Below are positions 55,252 through 64,000 of a DNA stretch of 64,000 nt, in pieces. Made by a program: the position numbers and the translations under genes. Every line of letters begins with the position of its first letter. Within the stretch, counting starts at the first letter, position 1. The DNA comes from Gracilaria gracilis. Its lineage: Eukaryota > Rhodophyta > Florideophyceae > Gracilariales > Gracilariaceae. The stretch covers positions 682,001 to 746,000 of the forward strand of contig JARGSG010000200.1 in NCBI GenBank assembly GCA_030374805.1, read 5' to 3'. The notes beneath the pieces are model-generated. The model ran no database searches and had not been told where the DNA came from. It worked only from the letters and a program-made list of their open reading frames with translations.

Positions 55252-56877
55252 CTAGGTCCGAGCTCCCTGGTTGGAGCTACCCGGAGCACCGTCGCCGCTT
55301 TCCCCATTACTGGGATTGGATCCGCCAGCGAGGCGTGCCGCAAGGGCGTCTCGCATCGCGTAGAGGTTGCCACTCGCGACATTCGCGGACAAGCCCACTC
55401 TGCGAAGGAGCTGCGCGATGACCGCGGCTTTGTTAGCACCCCCATCTGAGAGAGCCGCCGTTACCTCGATCACCTCCGGTTCGTCCCGTAAAGTTGCCAC
55501 AACCGCAGCCACCCCTGAAGGGTTCGGCGCAGCCGTGTTGTTCGTCACCGGTGCCGCCGCGTCGTTCGACCCGTTGTTCGCCGCCGTAGCGGAAGGCTGG
55601 ACCTCCATGACCACGCCACTCGACTCAATGTCGTGCTCGTCGTCCATCATCTGGTCTTCGTCACCGCGGTAAGCGTTGTAGAAGTCGTCCGCGTCGACGA
55701 AGCAAATTGGATGCCCGTAAGGGATATATCTCGGAGCCATCCGGAGCGCTGCCACCTCAGTAGTGGTTATCTCTTGCACCTCCCACGGTTTGAAGAAGAT
55801 GAAGTCACCCGCCAATGGCGTGCGTCGTCCCGGAGACCGGTCGAAACCCCCATCCTCATGGCCGCGTCCGCTTTGAGCGAAAGGCCCACTAGCCCAACCC
55901 ACACAGTCAATCACATCGAGCAAACCACGAACTTCTTCGGCGTTGCTTTCACCTCCAAGAGAGATTCGTAGGTCAAGTTCCCGGATGGCCGCGCGCAAGA
56001 TTATTCCAATTTTGACTGTGGGAATACCACAGTCGAAATTGGTCGTAAGCCTCCCATAGAAGAAAGACTGCTGTGCGGACTGCCCATTTGGTGAGTACCA
56101 CGGACTACAGTCCGGAATACGGATCCTCGATGAGGTAGGAGCCGAGGTAGGAAATGACAGGGGGGAGCTCAACGTAGCACCCCCGGCATACTTCAACCGC
56201 TTTTTTCTGCAACCACCGCGAACGGGATTCCTGGCGAAGGTATCGGAACTCCGCTCGGAGGATATGATAGTCCAACACACCGCCGCCTGGCGTACAGTAG
56301 GTCTTCTTCGCCAAGAGTATGTTTCGATTCCCGCCAGGCGCTCGCAATACGAAGTCTCGCCTTGCGTACGGTACAACCGGAGATCGAAGCTGATGGTATC
56401 AGGGATTGGGAAATCGAATTTCGCCCGGCTTTGCCGTGCATATCCAAGACGGATCAATGCCACCTGAGCGGAAGCCAGCGATTCGCCGGAGCGCCTAAGC
56501 ACCGCGTTGGGCGGAACGGCAATGCGTCGTCGCCAATCCCACGAGGTGGTGACAACCCACGGTAGGTTACCTGGAAGGCGATCATTTCCGACGACATATG
56601 ACGCGATGAGTGTCTCGTTAAAAACGGCTGTTGGGTGGAACCACGGAGCGTTCAGGAATGCTGCCGCGTTGAGGTGCGGGTTCACTCCGACCAGTTGGTC
56701 GTAGGTCGGCCACGGCATCGCTTGCATGAAATGTCCCTGAGGCACCTGTCCAACAGGGTGAATGTGTCCGCCGCCGGGGTTGTTCGGCTGAGATGCGCCC
56801 GAAGCATTGGCGCTCTCCGAAAGAGGGGCTGACCGGAAACCCGTGAAGAATCTCTGGTTAGGTTGTTGATCGCTCAT
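55252..56877 (-). CDS. Antisense ORF of element B, homologue of the element A antisense ORF
   Basis: A 541-codon frame on the minus strand, between the pol tail and the 3' LTR, starting MSDQQPNQRFFTGFRSAPL. Shared blocks with element A in the same order: WPTYDQLVGVNPHL, APWFHPTAVFNETLIASYV, VTTSWDWRRRIAVPPNAVLR, RQSRAKFDFPIPDTISFDL, ISLGGESNAEEVRGLLDVID, TPLAGDFIFFKPWE, YGHPICFVDADDFYN, then an acidic tail and an Ala-rich C-terminus. The identity is high enough to be certain yet many positions differ, so both copies descend from an ancestral antisense gene. No known domain recognised. The copy looks somewhat damaged. Its start is 239 bases from the 3' LTR. Confidence 0.75.
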   Translation of the reverse strand: MSDQQPNQRFFTGFRSAPLSESANASGASQPNNPGGGHIHPVGQVPQGHFMQAMPWPTYDQLVGVNPHLNAAAFLNAPWFHPTAVFNETLIASYVVGNDRLPGNLPWVVTTSWDWRRRIAVPPNAVLRRSGESLASAQVALIRLGYARQSRAKFDFPIPDTISFDLRLYRTQGETSYCERLAGIETYSWRRRPTVRQAAVCWTIISSERSSDTFARNPVRGGCRKKRLKYAGGATLSSPLSFPTSAPTSSRIRIPDCSPWYSPNGQSAQQSFFYGRLTTNFDCGIPTVKIGIILRAAIRELDLRISLGGESNAEEVRGLLDVIDCVGWASGPFAQSGRGHEDGGFDRSPGRRTPLAGDFIFFKPWEVQEITTTEVAALRMAPRYIPYGHPICFVDADDFYNAYRGDEDQMMDDEHDIESSGVVMEVQPSATAANNGSNDAAAPVTNNTAAPNPSGVAAVVATLRDEPEVIEVTAALSDGGANKAAVIAQLLRRVGLSANVASGNLYAMRDALAARLAGGSNPSNGESGDGAPGSSNQGART

Positions 56878-57115
56878 TGAGCGTCAAATCCGAGGAGTCG
56901 GAAGGGAGTTGATTCGATGGAGCTCGAGAGCGAGAAAAGAGCTCTTGGGAACAATAGAGGTCGTCGCAGGAGCGAGTGGAGTGTTGAGAAGTTGTGAGCG
57001 TTGGTCTTCGCAAGGCGAGAGGGCATCCGAGGTATTCGTGATTGCGCTTTTACGCCCGACGTCCGGAGTTCGACCCGCCATCGCGGCGTTGTTTTCGCCC
57101 TTGAGGAGGGGGATA

Positions 57116-57967
57116 TGAAGGACAACACTCGTAAGAGGAGGTTTTGAGGACTTAGTGGCTTTTCTGCATTGATGCGTAGAATCGATATATGAGCTGTACC
57201 GCCGCTGGCGGGGTGTTGTGCTCAGACGGGTTTTGGGGTTGTACAAGTGGGATGCACGGCCTGAGCTACTGCCCAGCGGGCGTGACAGGAACACGTGTTG
57301 CACGGATACCCAGGAGGCGATGCCACCAGCATTGCTGTATTTACTACATATATTTGATACTTTATTTGGCCGGTGCGCCCACTGTCAGGGGCCGCGCCGA
57401 GCTCACTACTTAGTAGGTTGAGCTATACTTCCTCAGTAAATCACCCTTGTCAAGCAAGGGCTTCCTGGCTCTAGCTATCACGCCTTCGCGGGCTGTTCAC
57501 CTCCAAGTGGAGTGACAACCGCGTTGTTCACGTATAGTTACCCACCCTTGTGGCGCTTAGAGTATTACCACTGCGTCTGCCTGTTGTCCCGACTAATGTC
57601 GTATACTTGCCCCAGTATTGGGCTTTGTTTGTGTGTTACGAACCTATCCACACTCTTGTGGACCCCTTAGCCTTTTTCTGGGTTTGTTTGACTGCCCACT
57701 CTCAAGGAGCCAGTTGTCCAACATCGTGTCGTCGCCGTTCCACTTTAACGAGGCTCATTCTTGAGACCGCTCTTTGCACGTTTCCCTACACGGTTTTTCG
57801 TCCGTACTGTACACTCCGACGCTGGTCGTGACAATTTGACCTCGGTTTACACCCGGCTAGTGGTGTCATTCCAGGAATGCTCCGTTAGCTGTGCAACCTC
57901 CCCGAGAGGAAGGTCCGAAACATTTTTGTGGCTGTTTTGTTTTCCCCACCAAAGGCGTTGCACTACA
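57116..57967 (+). repeat. 3' LTR of element B
   Basis: 852 bp, preceded by the polypurine tract GAGGAGGGGGATA and ending GCGTTGCACTACA. Immediately after it the host sequence begins TATATAAAGG. Confidence 0.85.
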
Positions 57968-57975
57968 TATATAAA
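57968..57975 (+). promoter_or_regulatory. TATA-like sequence directly at the element B insertion point
   Basis: TATATAAA starts at the first base after the 3' LTR. An ATG at 58072 opens only 17 codons before a stop, with a possible GTACGT donor at 58112, so any gene it served would need splicing to exons I cannot identify. Confidence 0.3.
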
Positions 57976-58129
57976 GGCATACCCCGTAGCCTCACAGCTT
58001 CTTATGAGCGAGGCAGCCTGTTGTGCCACAATTGTATTGCTTGTGAGAAGCTTCCCTCCTCACTACGCCACGATGGACTTCGAGCGAATTGTCGAAGCCC
58101 AAACGATAACAGTACGTTTGTTCTCGTAA

Positions 58130-61100
58130 AGGCGTACTGATATTTTGGGATCGTTTTGATTCGTTCAAAGAAAAAACACGTCAAAATGTTTGTGTACATG
58201 AAAAAGCAAAGCAAGCCTCAGTAAGGATTTGTTCATGATTCCTTTTCCAAGAGTCCAACCTATTTTTTATAATATCTATATTATACTTATAGGTCGTTTG
58301 TACCAACTCAATTAGTTTCAGCATCCTCCTGCTTCACTCAATTTGCCTACCAGATCACTGCTTGTGCGTCGTTTTTGTGCTTTCACAAATTTTGCAAAAA
58401 TCATTAAGCGCTTTGCTGTTTTTGCTGGAGCTCGTAGCCTTTATGCCGCCCCTCAATGCGTTTTGAACCCAAAAAAGCGTACTGAATCCTGTCGATGTAC
58501 AAAGCATCACTAATGAAAATTTTTTGGTGAATAAAACTCGCAAAGCTCTAAGAGCTTCGAGAAAATTTTTCTAGAAGTTTACTTTTCAAGACACTGATGA
58601 ATTTCTGCCAGGCGCTGAATGTGAAATTTACAGATTTGAAACCGTGATCAAACTCAAATGTTTATTTTAGTTGGAAGTTTAAATAAATTTGAGAACCATT
58701 GCTAGAGCGATGTGGATCTTCAGTAATATTTCTTCGATGGTCACGCATGGAGAATATTGCGAGTATTACTTACATATTTTGTTGGTTTTAGTTTGTTTGT
58801 TTCTTTCGTTCACATGGGTGGTATATTTTTGCCCTAGTGGTGGTGTTTTTTTTTCTTTTGTTTGATTCTTTTTCTTGTTTTTGCTAGATCGTCTCTGGAT
58901 ATTTGCTCCTTCCCTTCTTTTCTCTGTCGTATTTTGGACGCCCCCAGCGGTCTCACTTCCAGGCATCGAGAAAGTACAGAGAGATTGCTTGTTGTTGCCA
59001 CCTACAGAAGGAGCCAGGACTCGGACTACCTCGCCGTGTCTACTCCTGTTTCGGGTTCTACGCTAAGAATATTTTTCAATCATCGAGAAAATAACGAAGC
59101 ACTACAAGCAAAAATTATTATTGCAAAGCTCCTACTAAGAAAACAAAGCTATGTGTTTTGACCTAATGTATAGATTGCGCAGTCAAAATCTGCAGGAAAA
59201 CTAAAAATCTGCTTATTTTTGGTAATCTCTTTCAAAATTGGCGTAGTTGCAAAATATACCGCTTATACATAGAATCCTTACAGGGGGGTGCGGGAAATTC
59301 GATTAAGAGAGATATTTAACCTACTAAATTGTAAATAACTAAAGCAAAGCATTATATTCGTGTAATTTGTCGCTTTTCTATGTCACCCTGACAAATAATC
59401 ACTGTACGGTGGTAGATAATTTAAGCACAGACTGTAGATGAAATGTGTCAAATTTGCATCTTAAGTCATTCTCGAAATATTTCCAAACATGACTTAACTC
59501 CACTCCACATTGCCATTAGGAAACTTTTTCCTTTTTGAAAAGGTAAGTGATCCAAATAGAGGGAACGGATGCAGGGTTCTCAAGTCTGTGAACCAGATAA
59601 CTTCTTCAAAACTAGACGCCAAGTATAGTGCACAAACTTTTGCTTAAAGCCCCAAGGACACTGAGAAATTGTAAACTCAACTAAGCAACTTCCAATTAAA
59701 TTAAGCTCTTTTTATCATTTTGGTGTTGAGATATATTAATTTTTGGTAACTCTTTCTGTTCTAACTGCACAGCATCCTCATGTACAGGTATTTTTCATTA
59801 AATGTACATGTTAAGATATCAATAAGAGTGTAACAATTCCTCGTGAACACTCTCGACACTAATGTGACTTAAACACTTTCCGGCGTAGTTTAACTTGACT
59901 TGGAGACAACCTGGTTATGTTTAGGTTAACTTACATAAAGCTGTTCACCACTCGTAAAACTACAAAAAATCCTTACAGTATTGAAGGAGACAATTTGTAA
60001 TTTGGAAGTATGTAACAGCGTTACACTTCCAATTAACGTAAGGCAAAAAATTTTTAATCGTGACAGAATATATATTTTTATCCAATATCCACAATTGGCC
60101 ACCTTTCCCGCATCCCCCAGCTGTTTCAAAAACAGGGTCATGAAGCAGCCTATTTACCTTTAGAAATGCGCCGTTTTACACGGCGCATTTTGTTGCCTTT
60201 CTGGACAGATCACTGCCAACAAATGAAATTACCAAGAAAAAAATCATCCAGAGTTCACCCATTCTGGATTGGTAATCATATTGACTCCTAAAATTGCTTT
60301 TCTTTATAACAACCTTCTACATTGTTTTTCTATCCTTTGTACCAATTATTTGGTACCGTTAATTATAGGTTATTATCTGTAAAACAAAGTAGAACAATTT
60401 TTTACTACAAATTTGTGGCCCTTGGTTTAATGTCAATGTAATTCTAAAGAGACCTAGTTATTGTCATAAACTACCAATACCTTGTATAAGACAGTACAGA
60501 TCGCTTAAATTAACGTAAATACTTAAAAGTGGCTATGTTTTGACTACTTTCACTGATTTCTGCCAAAAACGCTTGACTATATGACTTCTAACCATGAAAA
60601 TAAGTAGTGAAAATACGCCTCTGACAAAAGCACAAAGATGTTTTTGTTTATATATGTCAAGAGACTTATCTTCTTTACAAATTTTTTCCAGACGTATTTC
60701 TGAAAACTTTCAAAACCTAAGAACTGATTAGAAACCTTATCTGGTTATCAAGGAGCTTTGCGACCATTTCTTTGGAGAAGCCCAGCTTCTCGAAGCTCTG
60801 ATGTAATTTGGGACCAAAGTCAATCTGGTTAGGGTTTTGAAATAGAGATATTAATTGGCATTCAAGTGAAGATGGTATGTAAGAATGCAAGTTTCTAAAT
60901 ATTCCCCGAATTGAAACATAACAGCCAATAAAACTCGGATAGAACACTTTCTCTCGACGGCCTTCCTCTGTCACTTTGAATAAACTTTCCTTGCTCCCTT
61001 TTTTTCTACATCAATCTTTCTCGCTGGCAACTAATTCAACCTCTAGCACACTCTGTGCCCCCTGCTATCATTTATTTTTCTTTCTTTTCATTTCCTTCGA

Positions 61101-62660
61101 AGAGCTGGTCTGTTGCGGTCACAACTAAAACACTATCGCGTGTCATTTAAAGACGCAGACGTGTGACATAAAGGTTTCTGTGTTTGTTCTATCTCTGTTT
61201 TTGCTTATTGCAAGGGGAAGCATTGCAGTTGGATTTTTAATTGATATTCACTCCCGTCGCAACACGTTTTTTTCTTGTGCATTGCAGCATAATAAAGTAT
61301 CTTCGCGTCTCACAGAAACAGTTGGGTTCTATATTCTGTAATTTGTTTTTGACTATTCAATCCGGTACGTCCTGGCGTTTGTTTTGTTTTTCTGGGCTTG
61401 TCACCGCCCGTGTCGTTTGCAAGCACTGTTTGCAAAATGACGTCTACAACTATTGCAGGGCAAAAACAAAAGTGAAAAGTATTGAGTTATGAGATATTAT
61501 ATGCCGCGCTAAAGTTCTCAAACTTACGTAATCCAGAAACATACAATCATATAGGAATACCGCATTGGGCAGAACATTTTATTTAATCCGTTTTTTGCAT
61601 ACAAATTTTTGAATCAAATATACATTGCGCGGACACAGGTCCATAGCCGTGGCATTCTCTATTTTTTGAAAGATGTAAATTAGAGCATTCATAAGAGTTT
61701 GGACTAAATGTATGTAGAATTTGACTATGTGAATGCTCCTAGAAGCTTTTGCTTATCTGCTGGAGAAAATGGCGAGATAACGAGTATCGTTTGAAATAAT
61801 ATATTTCTTCACAATCCGTTCATGTTAGAAATTGATTCCAGGAAATATAGGGATCTGGTTCCGTCTCGCCTTCCATTGCTGTTCAAAACATAGGTTTTGT
61901 AATCAATAAGAAAACTTCATTTTCTGATTGGAAAAAAGATCATGTTAAGCACTGAGAGATGAACATATTTAGGATTGCTTATTGCCACTTTGAAGTTAGT
62001 TCTTACAAAATAATAATCTCGAAGAGATGTTTTTTACGGTTCTGTGATGAACAAAAGGACAAAAGATTCTTATCACTGATATACGAAAGGAAATAGATAA
62101 GCACAAAGCCGAAGCTACAGCATCTGAAAAACTGATAAAGGGCTAGTTTGGCTCCCTCTACTTAAAAATATAGCAGTTTTGCACAACTATTTGAAATCTA
62201 ACTTTTCAGTTTGAAACATTAATAGCTCGCATCGAGATGTAGGTTTCTGCTGCTTTTTTGATTTTATTGTATTCCTTGCATGCCCCTGGTCATTGAATGA
62301 CAGAAAAATTTATATTGAGAACTTGTTTAAAGCAATAGCAGTTCGTTAAATTGTTAGCATTGTTGTTTATCACTCTTACACTGATGTTTTAATTACATTT
62401 TACAAAATGACGAGAAAACCGGAGATTAGTCTTCCTTTTCTAAAAATTCTTGTTATCGATCAAATTGTACTTACATATTCGGAGAAACTGATAAAAAAAT
62501 TGACGGAGTGAAAACACAATTGATAGCAACTCTCCGTAATTAGACGACAAAAGTCGCTTACGCCGCTCAATGTATGAAACAAAACAAAAAATGTTCCAGA
62601 ATAAGCGGACAAGAGCCACCTAAAATTAACGGTAGCCAAAGAAACGAATACAATTCCCTA
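58130..62660. other. AT-rich 4.5-kb region without supported genes
   Basis: Composition changes sharply to AT-rich, with many poly-T and poly-A runs. Open frames are short. The plus frame near 58886-59161 after a TTTTTGCTAG acceptor-like site and the minus frame near 60717-60974 (FEKLGFSKEMVAKLLDNQIR) are the only slightly protein-like ones, and neither has a credible start. It may be introns of a gene, or old intergenic DNA. Confidence 0.5.
60513..60623. mobile_element. End fragment of the hAT-like MITE family
   Basis: About 110 bases match the reverse complement of 9466-9575 (shared CGTAAATACTTAAAAGTG, TTGACTACTTT, TGACTTC, AATAAGTAGT) and finish in ATACGCCTCTG, the inverted form of the family's CAG...CGTAT terminus. 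The other end was not found. Confidence 0.55.
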
Positions 62661-62664
62661 ATTC

Positions 62665-63302
62665 ACGTTGTTCCAAAACGAGGAACACCAACACGTGCTG
62701 GACGTACCTTTACTTTCGAAATGACCACCAGCCCTGCTGGATACAATTCAAACACGATTACACCGCCGAGGAGGTGGCTAGCGGTCACCACACTGTGAAC
62801 GCCCAAAGCTCAATCCGTAACCGCCTTGGTGTGCTTTTTGGAGATCCATGGTCACCGTTCCCAATCTGGGAACGAAATCGTACAACCTGAGAACACACAC
62901 CACCTGGACACCCAAAGTTCAGGGTCACCGCTGTGGCCAGTTTGGCTTGCTCCAAACTAACTCGTCTGATTGGGGAGGTGGGCCACCCACCCGCAGTTCC
63001 ACAAGCTGAATGAAGACCTGCCGGTATCGTTTGTTGGTAGCGTAACGGATCGGGAAATAGTCGATAAGCGACATGATTCCCAACCGAGGTTCACCCTGTC
63101 GCATTTAAGCAGCAGCTCTCTGCCCTCCCAGTTATCGACAGACATCGCAACTCGGCTTGGCACAGAAGCACTGCCGTCGCTTTCCTCATCATAATCACAG
63201 CAAAGCAGTTGCTGTTCTTCGCCTCGGTTCCCACCAGCCCCTCTTGGCCGCAGTTCTTCTACTTTTACTATCTTTCCTTTCTGTTCAACGTATTTTTTGG
63301 CC
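62665..63302 (+). repeat. Upstream region of catalase copy 2
   Basis: Homologous to 20535-21186 along its whole length with small indels, including the CATTTAAGCAGCAGC promoter-like segment (63104-63118). Confidence 0.8.
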
Positions 63303-64000
63303 ATGACGTTCCTGAAATACTTGTTCGCCGCCGTGGTGATCCAAATCTGCACAGGGCATCAGATTCTCACAGGGGAGACTGGACGATATGCAGGCTCCAA
63401 TCAACACTCGCAGTCAGCATCTATTCACGGCCCACTTCTTCTTCAAGATATCTACATGCTGGAAAAGCTGCGTCGATTCAACCATGAACGTATCCCAGAA
63501 CGCGTTGTACATGGACGAGGAGCAGGTGCACACGGATACTTTCAACCCTACCGTTCCCTGGCTCATCTTACCAGAGCGAAGCTTTTCAACACCAACGATA
63601 AGACAGAAGTGTTCGTGCGCTTTTCAACTGTGATTCATGGAAAACATTCCCCGGAAACCGTCAGGGATCCAAGAGGATTCGCTATCAAGTTCAAGACCGA
63701 AGAGGGAAATTGGGATCTGGTTGGAAACAACTTGCCGGTGTTCTTCATTCGAGATGTTATCAAGTTTCCGGACATGGTGCACAGCCTGAAGCCCGACCCG
63801 GTCACAAACTTGCAAGACCCAAACCGTTTCTTTGATTTCTTCTCCGCGCTGGGCGGAATGGCCACCAACATGCTCACTCACATTTACTCGGATCTTGGGA
63901 TTCCGGCATCCTATCGGTTTATGGATGGCAACTCCGTGCATGCTTACAAATTTGTCAACGCGGATCGAAAGGTCACATATGTCAAATTTCGTTGGTTTAC
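63303..64000 (+). CDS. Catalase with predicted signal peptide, copy 2 (partial at window end)
   Basis: From ATG 63303 the frame is identical in its first 20 residues to copy 1 (MTFLKYLFAAVVIQICTGHQ) and remains open to the window end, covering about 232 residues, including the catalytic His motif VVHGRGAGAHGYF and the distal Asn motif GNNLPVFFIRD. Only scattered base differences from copy 1 are seen, among them one changing Pro to Ser in QPYRSLAH and one changing Ala to Val in VFVRF. Most are silent. This indicates a recent duplication of the whole gene with its promoter. The haem-ligand half is outside the window. Confidence 0.9.
   Translation, partial: MTFLKYLFAAVVIQICTGHQILTGETGRYAGSNQHSQSASIHGPLLLQDIYMLEKLRRFNHERIPERVVHGRGAGAHGYFQPYRSLAHLTRAKLFNTNDKTEVFVRFSTVIHGKHSPETVRDPRGFAIKFKTEEGNWDLVGNNLPVFFIRDVIKFPDMVHSLKPDPVTNLQDPNRFFDFFSALGGMATNMLTHIYSDLGIPASYRFMDGNSVHAYKFVNADRKVTYVKFRWF

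Larger units (their letters stand above)
46721..57967 (+). mobile_element. Ty3/gypsy LTR retrotransposon (element B), more decayed
   Basis: 11.2 kb with equal LTRs of 852 bp (46721-47572, 57116-57967). Flanks TAAAT and TATAT agree at four of five bases, a worn target duplication. Parts match element A in order: gag (about 48040-49260), protease (about 50000-50300), RT (about 51100-51760), RNase H (about 51960-52350), integrase (about 52740-53400), Pro-rich linker, chromodomain-like tail (about 54860-55040), and an antisense ORF at 55252-56877. The LTRs differ by several percent, so it is older than element C and TRIM. Roughly ten breaks affect the sense genes. Confidence 0.9.

Noticed and set aside
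60717-60974. Minus-strand 85-codon ORF in the AT-rich region
   Set aside because: No ATG start at its beginning, no partner exon and no domain; kept only as a remark.
62957-63352. Minus-strand 131-codon ORF overlapping the start of catalase copy 2
   Set aside because: It overlaps the catalase start on the other strand and the matching stretch in copy 1 is interrupted.
1-64000. CRISPR arrays, rRNA and tRNA genes
   Set aside because: No evenly spaced direct repeats with unique spacers, no rRNA core sequences and no tRNA cloverleaf stood out by eye; a covariance search could still find a tRNA.

Overview
The window is eukaryotic nuclear DNA. Genes are compact, mostly intronless or with short GT-AG introns, and carry TATA-like promoters and AATAAA signals. 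They sit in a sea of LTR retrotransposons, DNA transposons and MITEs. Ty1/copia and Ty3/gypsy elements with chromodomain-like tails, a piggyBac element with an extra opposite-strand ORF, and secreted GCC2/GCC3-type cysteine-rich proteins together suggest an alga (a florideophyte red alga is my favoured guess) or an oomycete-like protist. The lineage call is inference; no rRNA, tRNA or organellar marker was found.

Layout. 1-~3.95 kb: a Ty1/copia element on the minus strand, cut by the window edge. 4.2-5.2 kb: a probable three-exon gene of unknown function. 5.7-12.1 kb: MITEs and transposon ends (TTAA family, hAT-like, LINE-like), a coiled-coil gene, a broken GCC2/GCC3 gene and a small secreted ten-cysteine protein gene. 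12.4-14.6 kb: a decayed pogo-like transposon. 16.8-19.6 kb: two intact secreted GCC2/GCC3 genes on the minus strand. 20.0-20.4 kb: a palindrome-rich MITE. 20.5-22.7 kb: an intact catalase gene with a predicted signal peptide. 23.8-31.3 kb: a minus-strand Ty3/gypsy chromodomain element with almost identical LTRs and a 3.2-kb piggyBac element nested inside it. 31.3-32.7 kb: an ankyrin-repeat gene interrupted by a 945-bp TRIM-type LTR element with a perfect 5-bp target duplication. 34.1-45.5 kb and 46.7-58.0 kb: two related Ty3/gypsy elements in the same orientation. 58.1-62.6 kb: AT-rich DNA without convincing genes. 62.66-64.0 kb: a second catalase copy with the same upstream region, cut by the window end.

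The host genes that can be recognised are mostly for secreted products: two catalases, three GCC2/GCC3 proteins (one broken) and one small cysteine-rich protein. Extracellular peroxide handling and cell-surface or defence roles are a reasonable guess for this neighbourhood, but nothing in the sequence links them into one pathway.

The most unusual signal is a long antisense ORF lying between pol and the 3' LTR in both Ty3/gypsy elements. It is recognisably homologous between them, matches no family I know, and has kept a long open frame although the sense genes of both elements are broken. Second is a TTAA/piggyBac-related family carrying repeated palindromes of the form CTTATGTCTA-n-TAGACATAAG, including one copy arranged as a ~590-bp inverted dimer.
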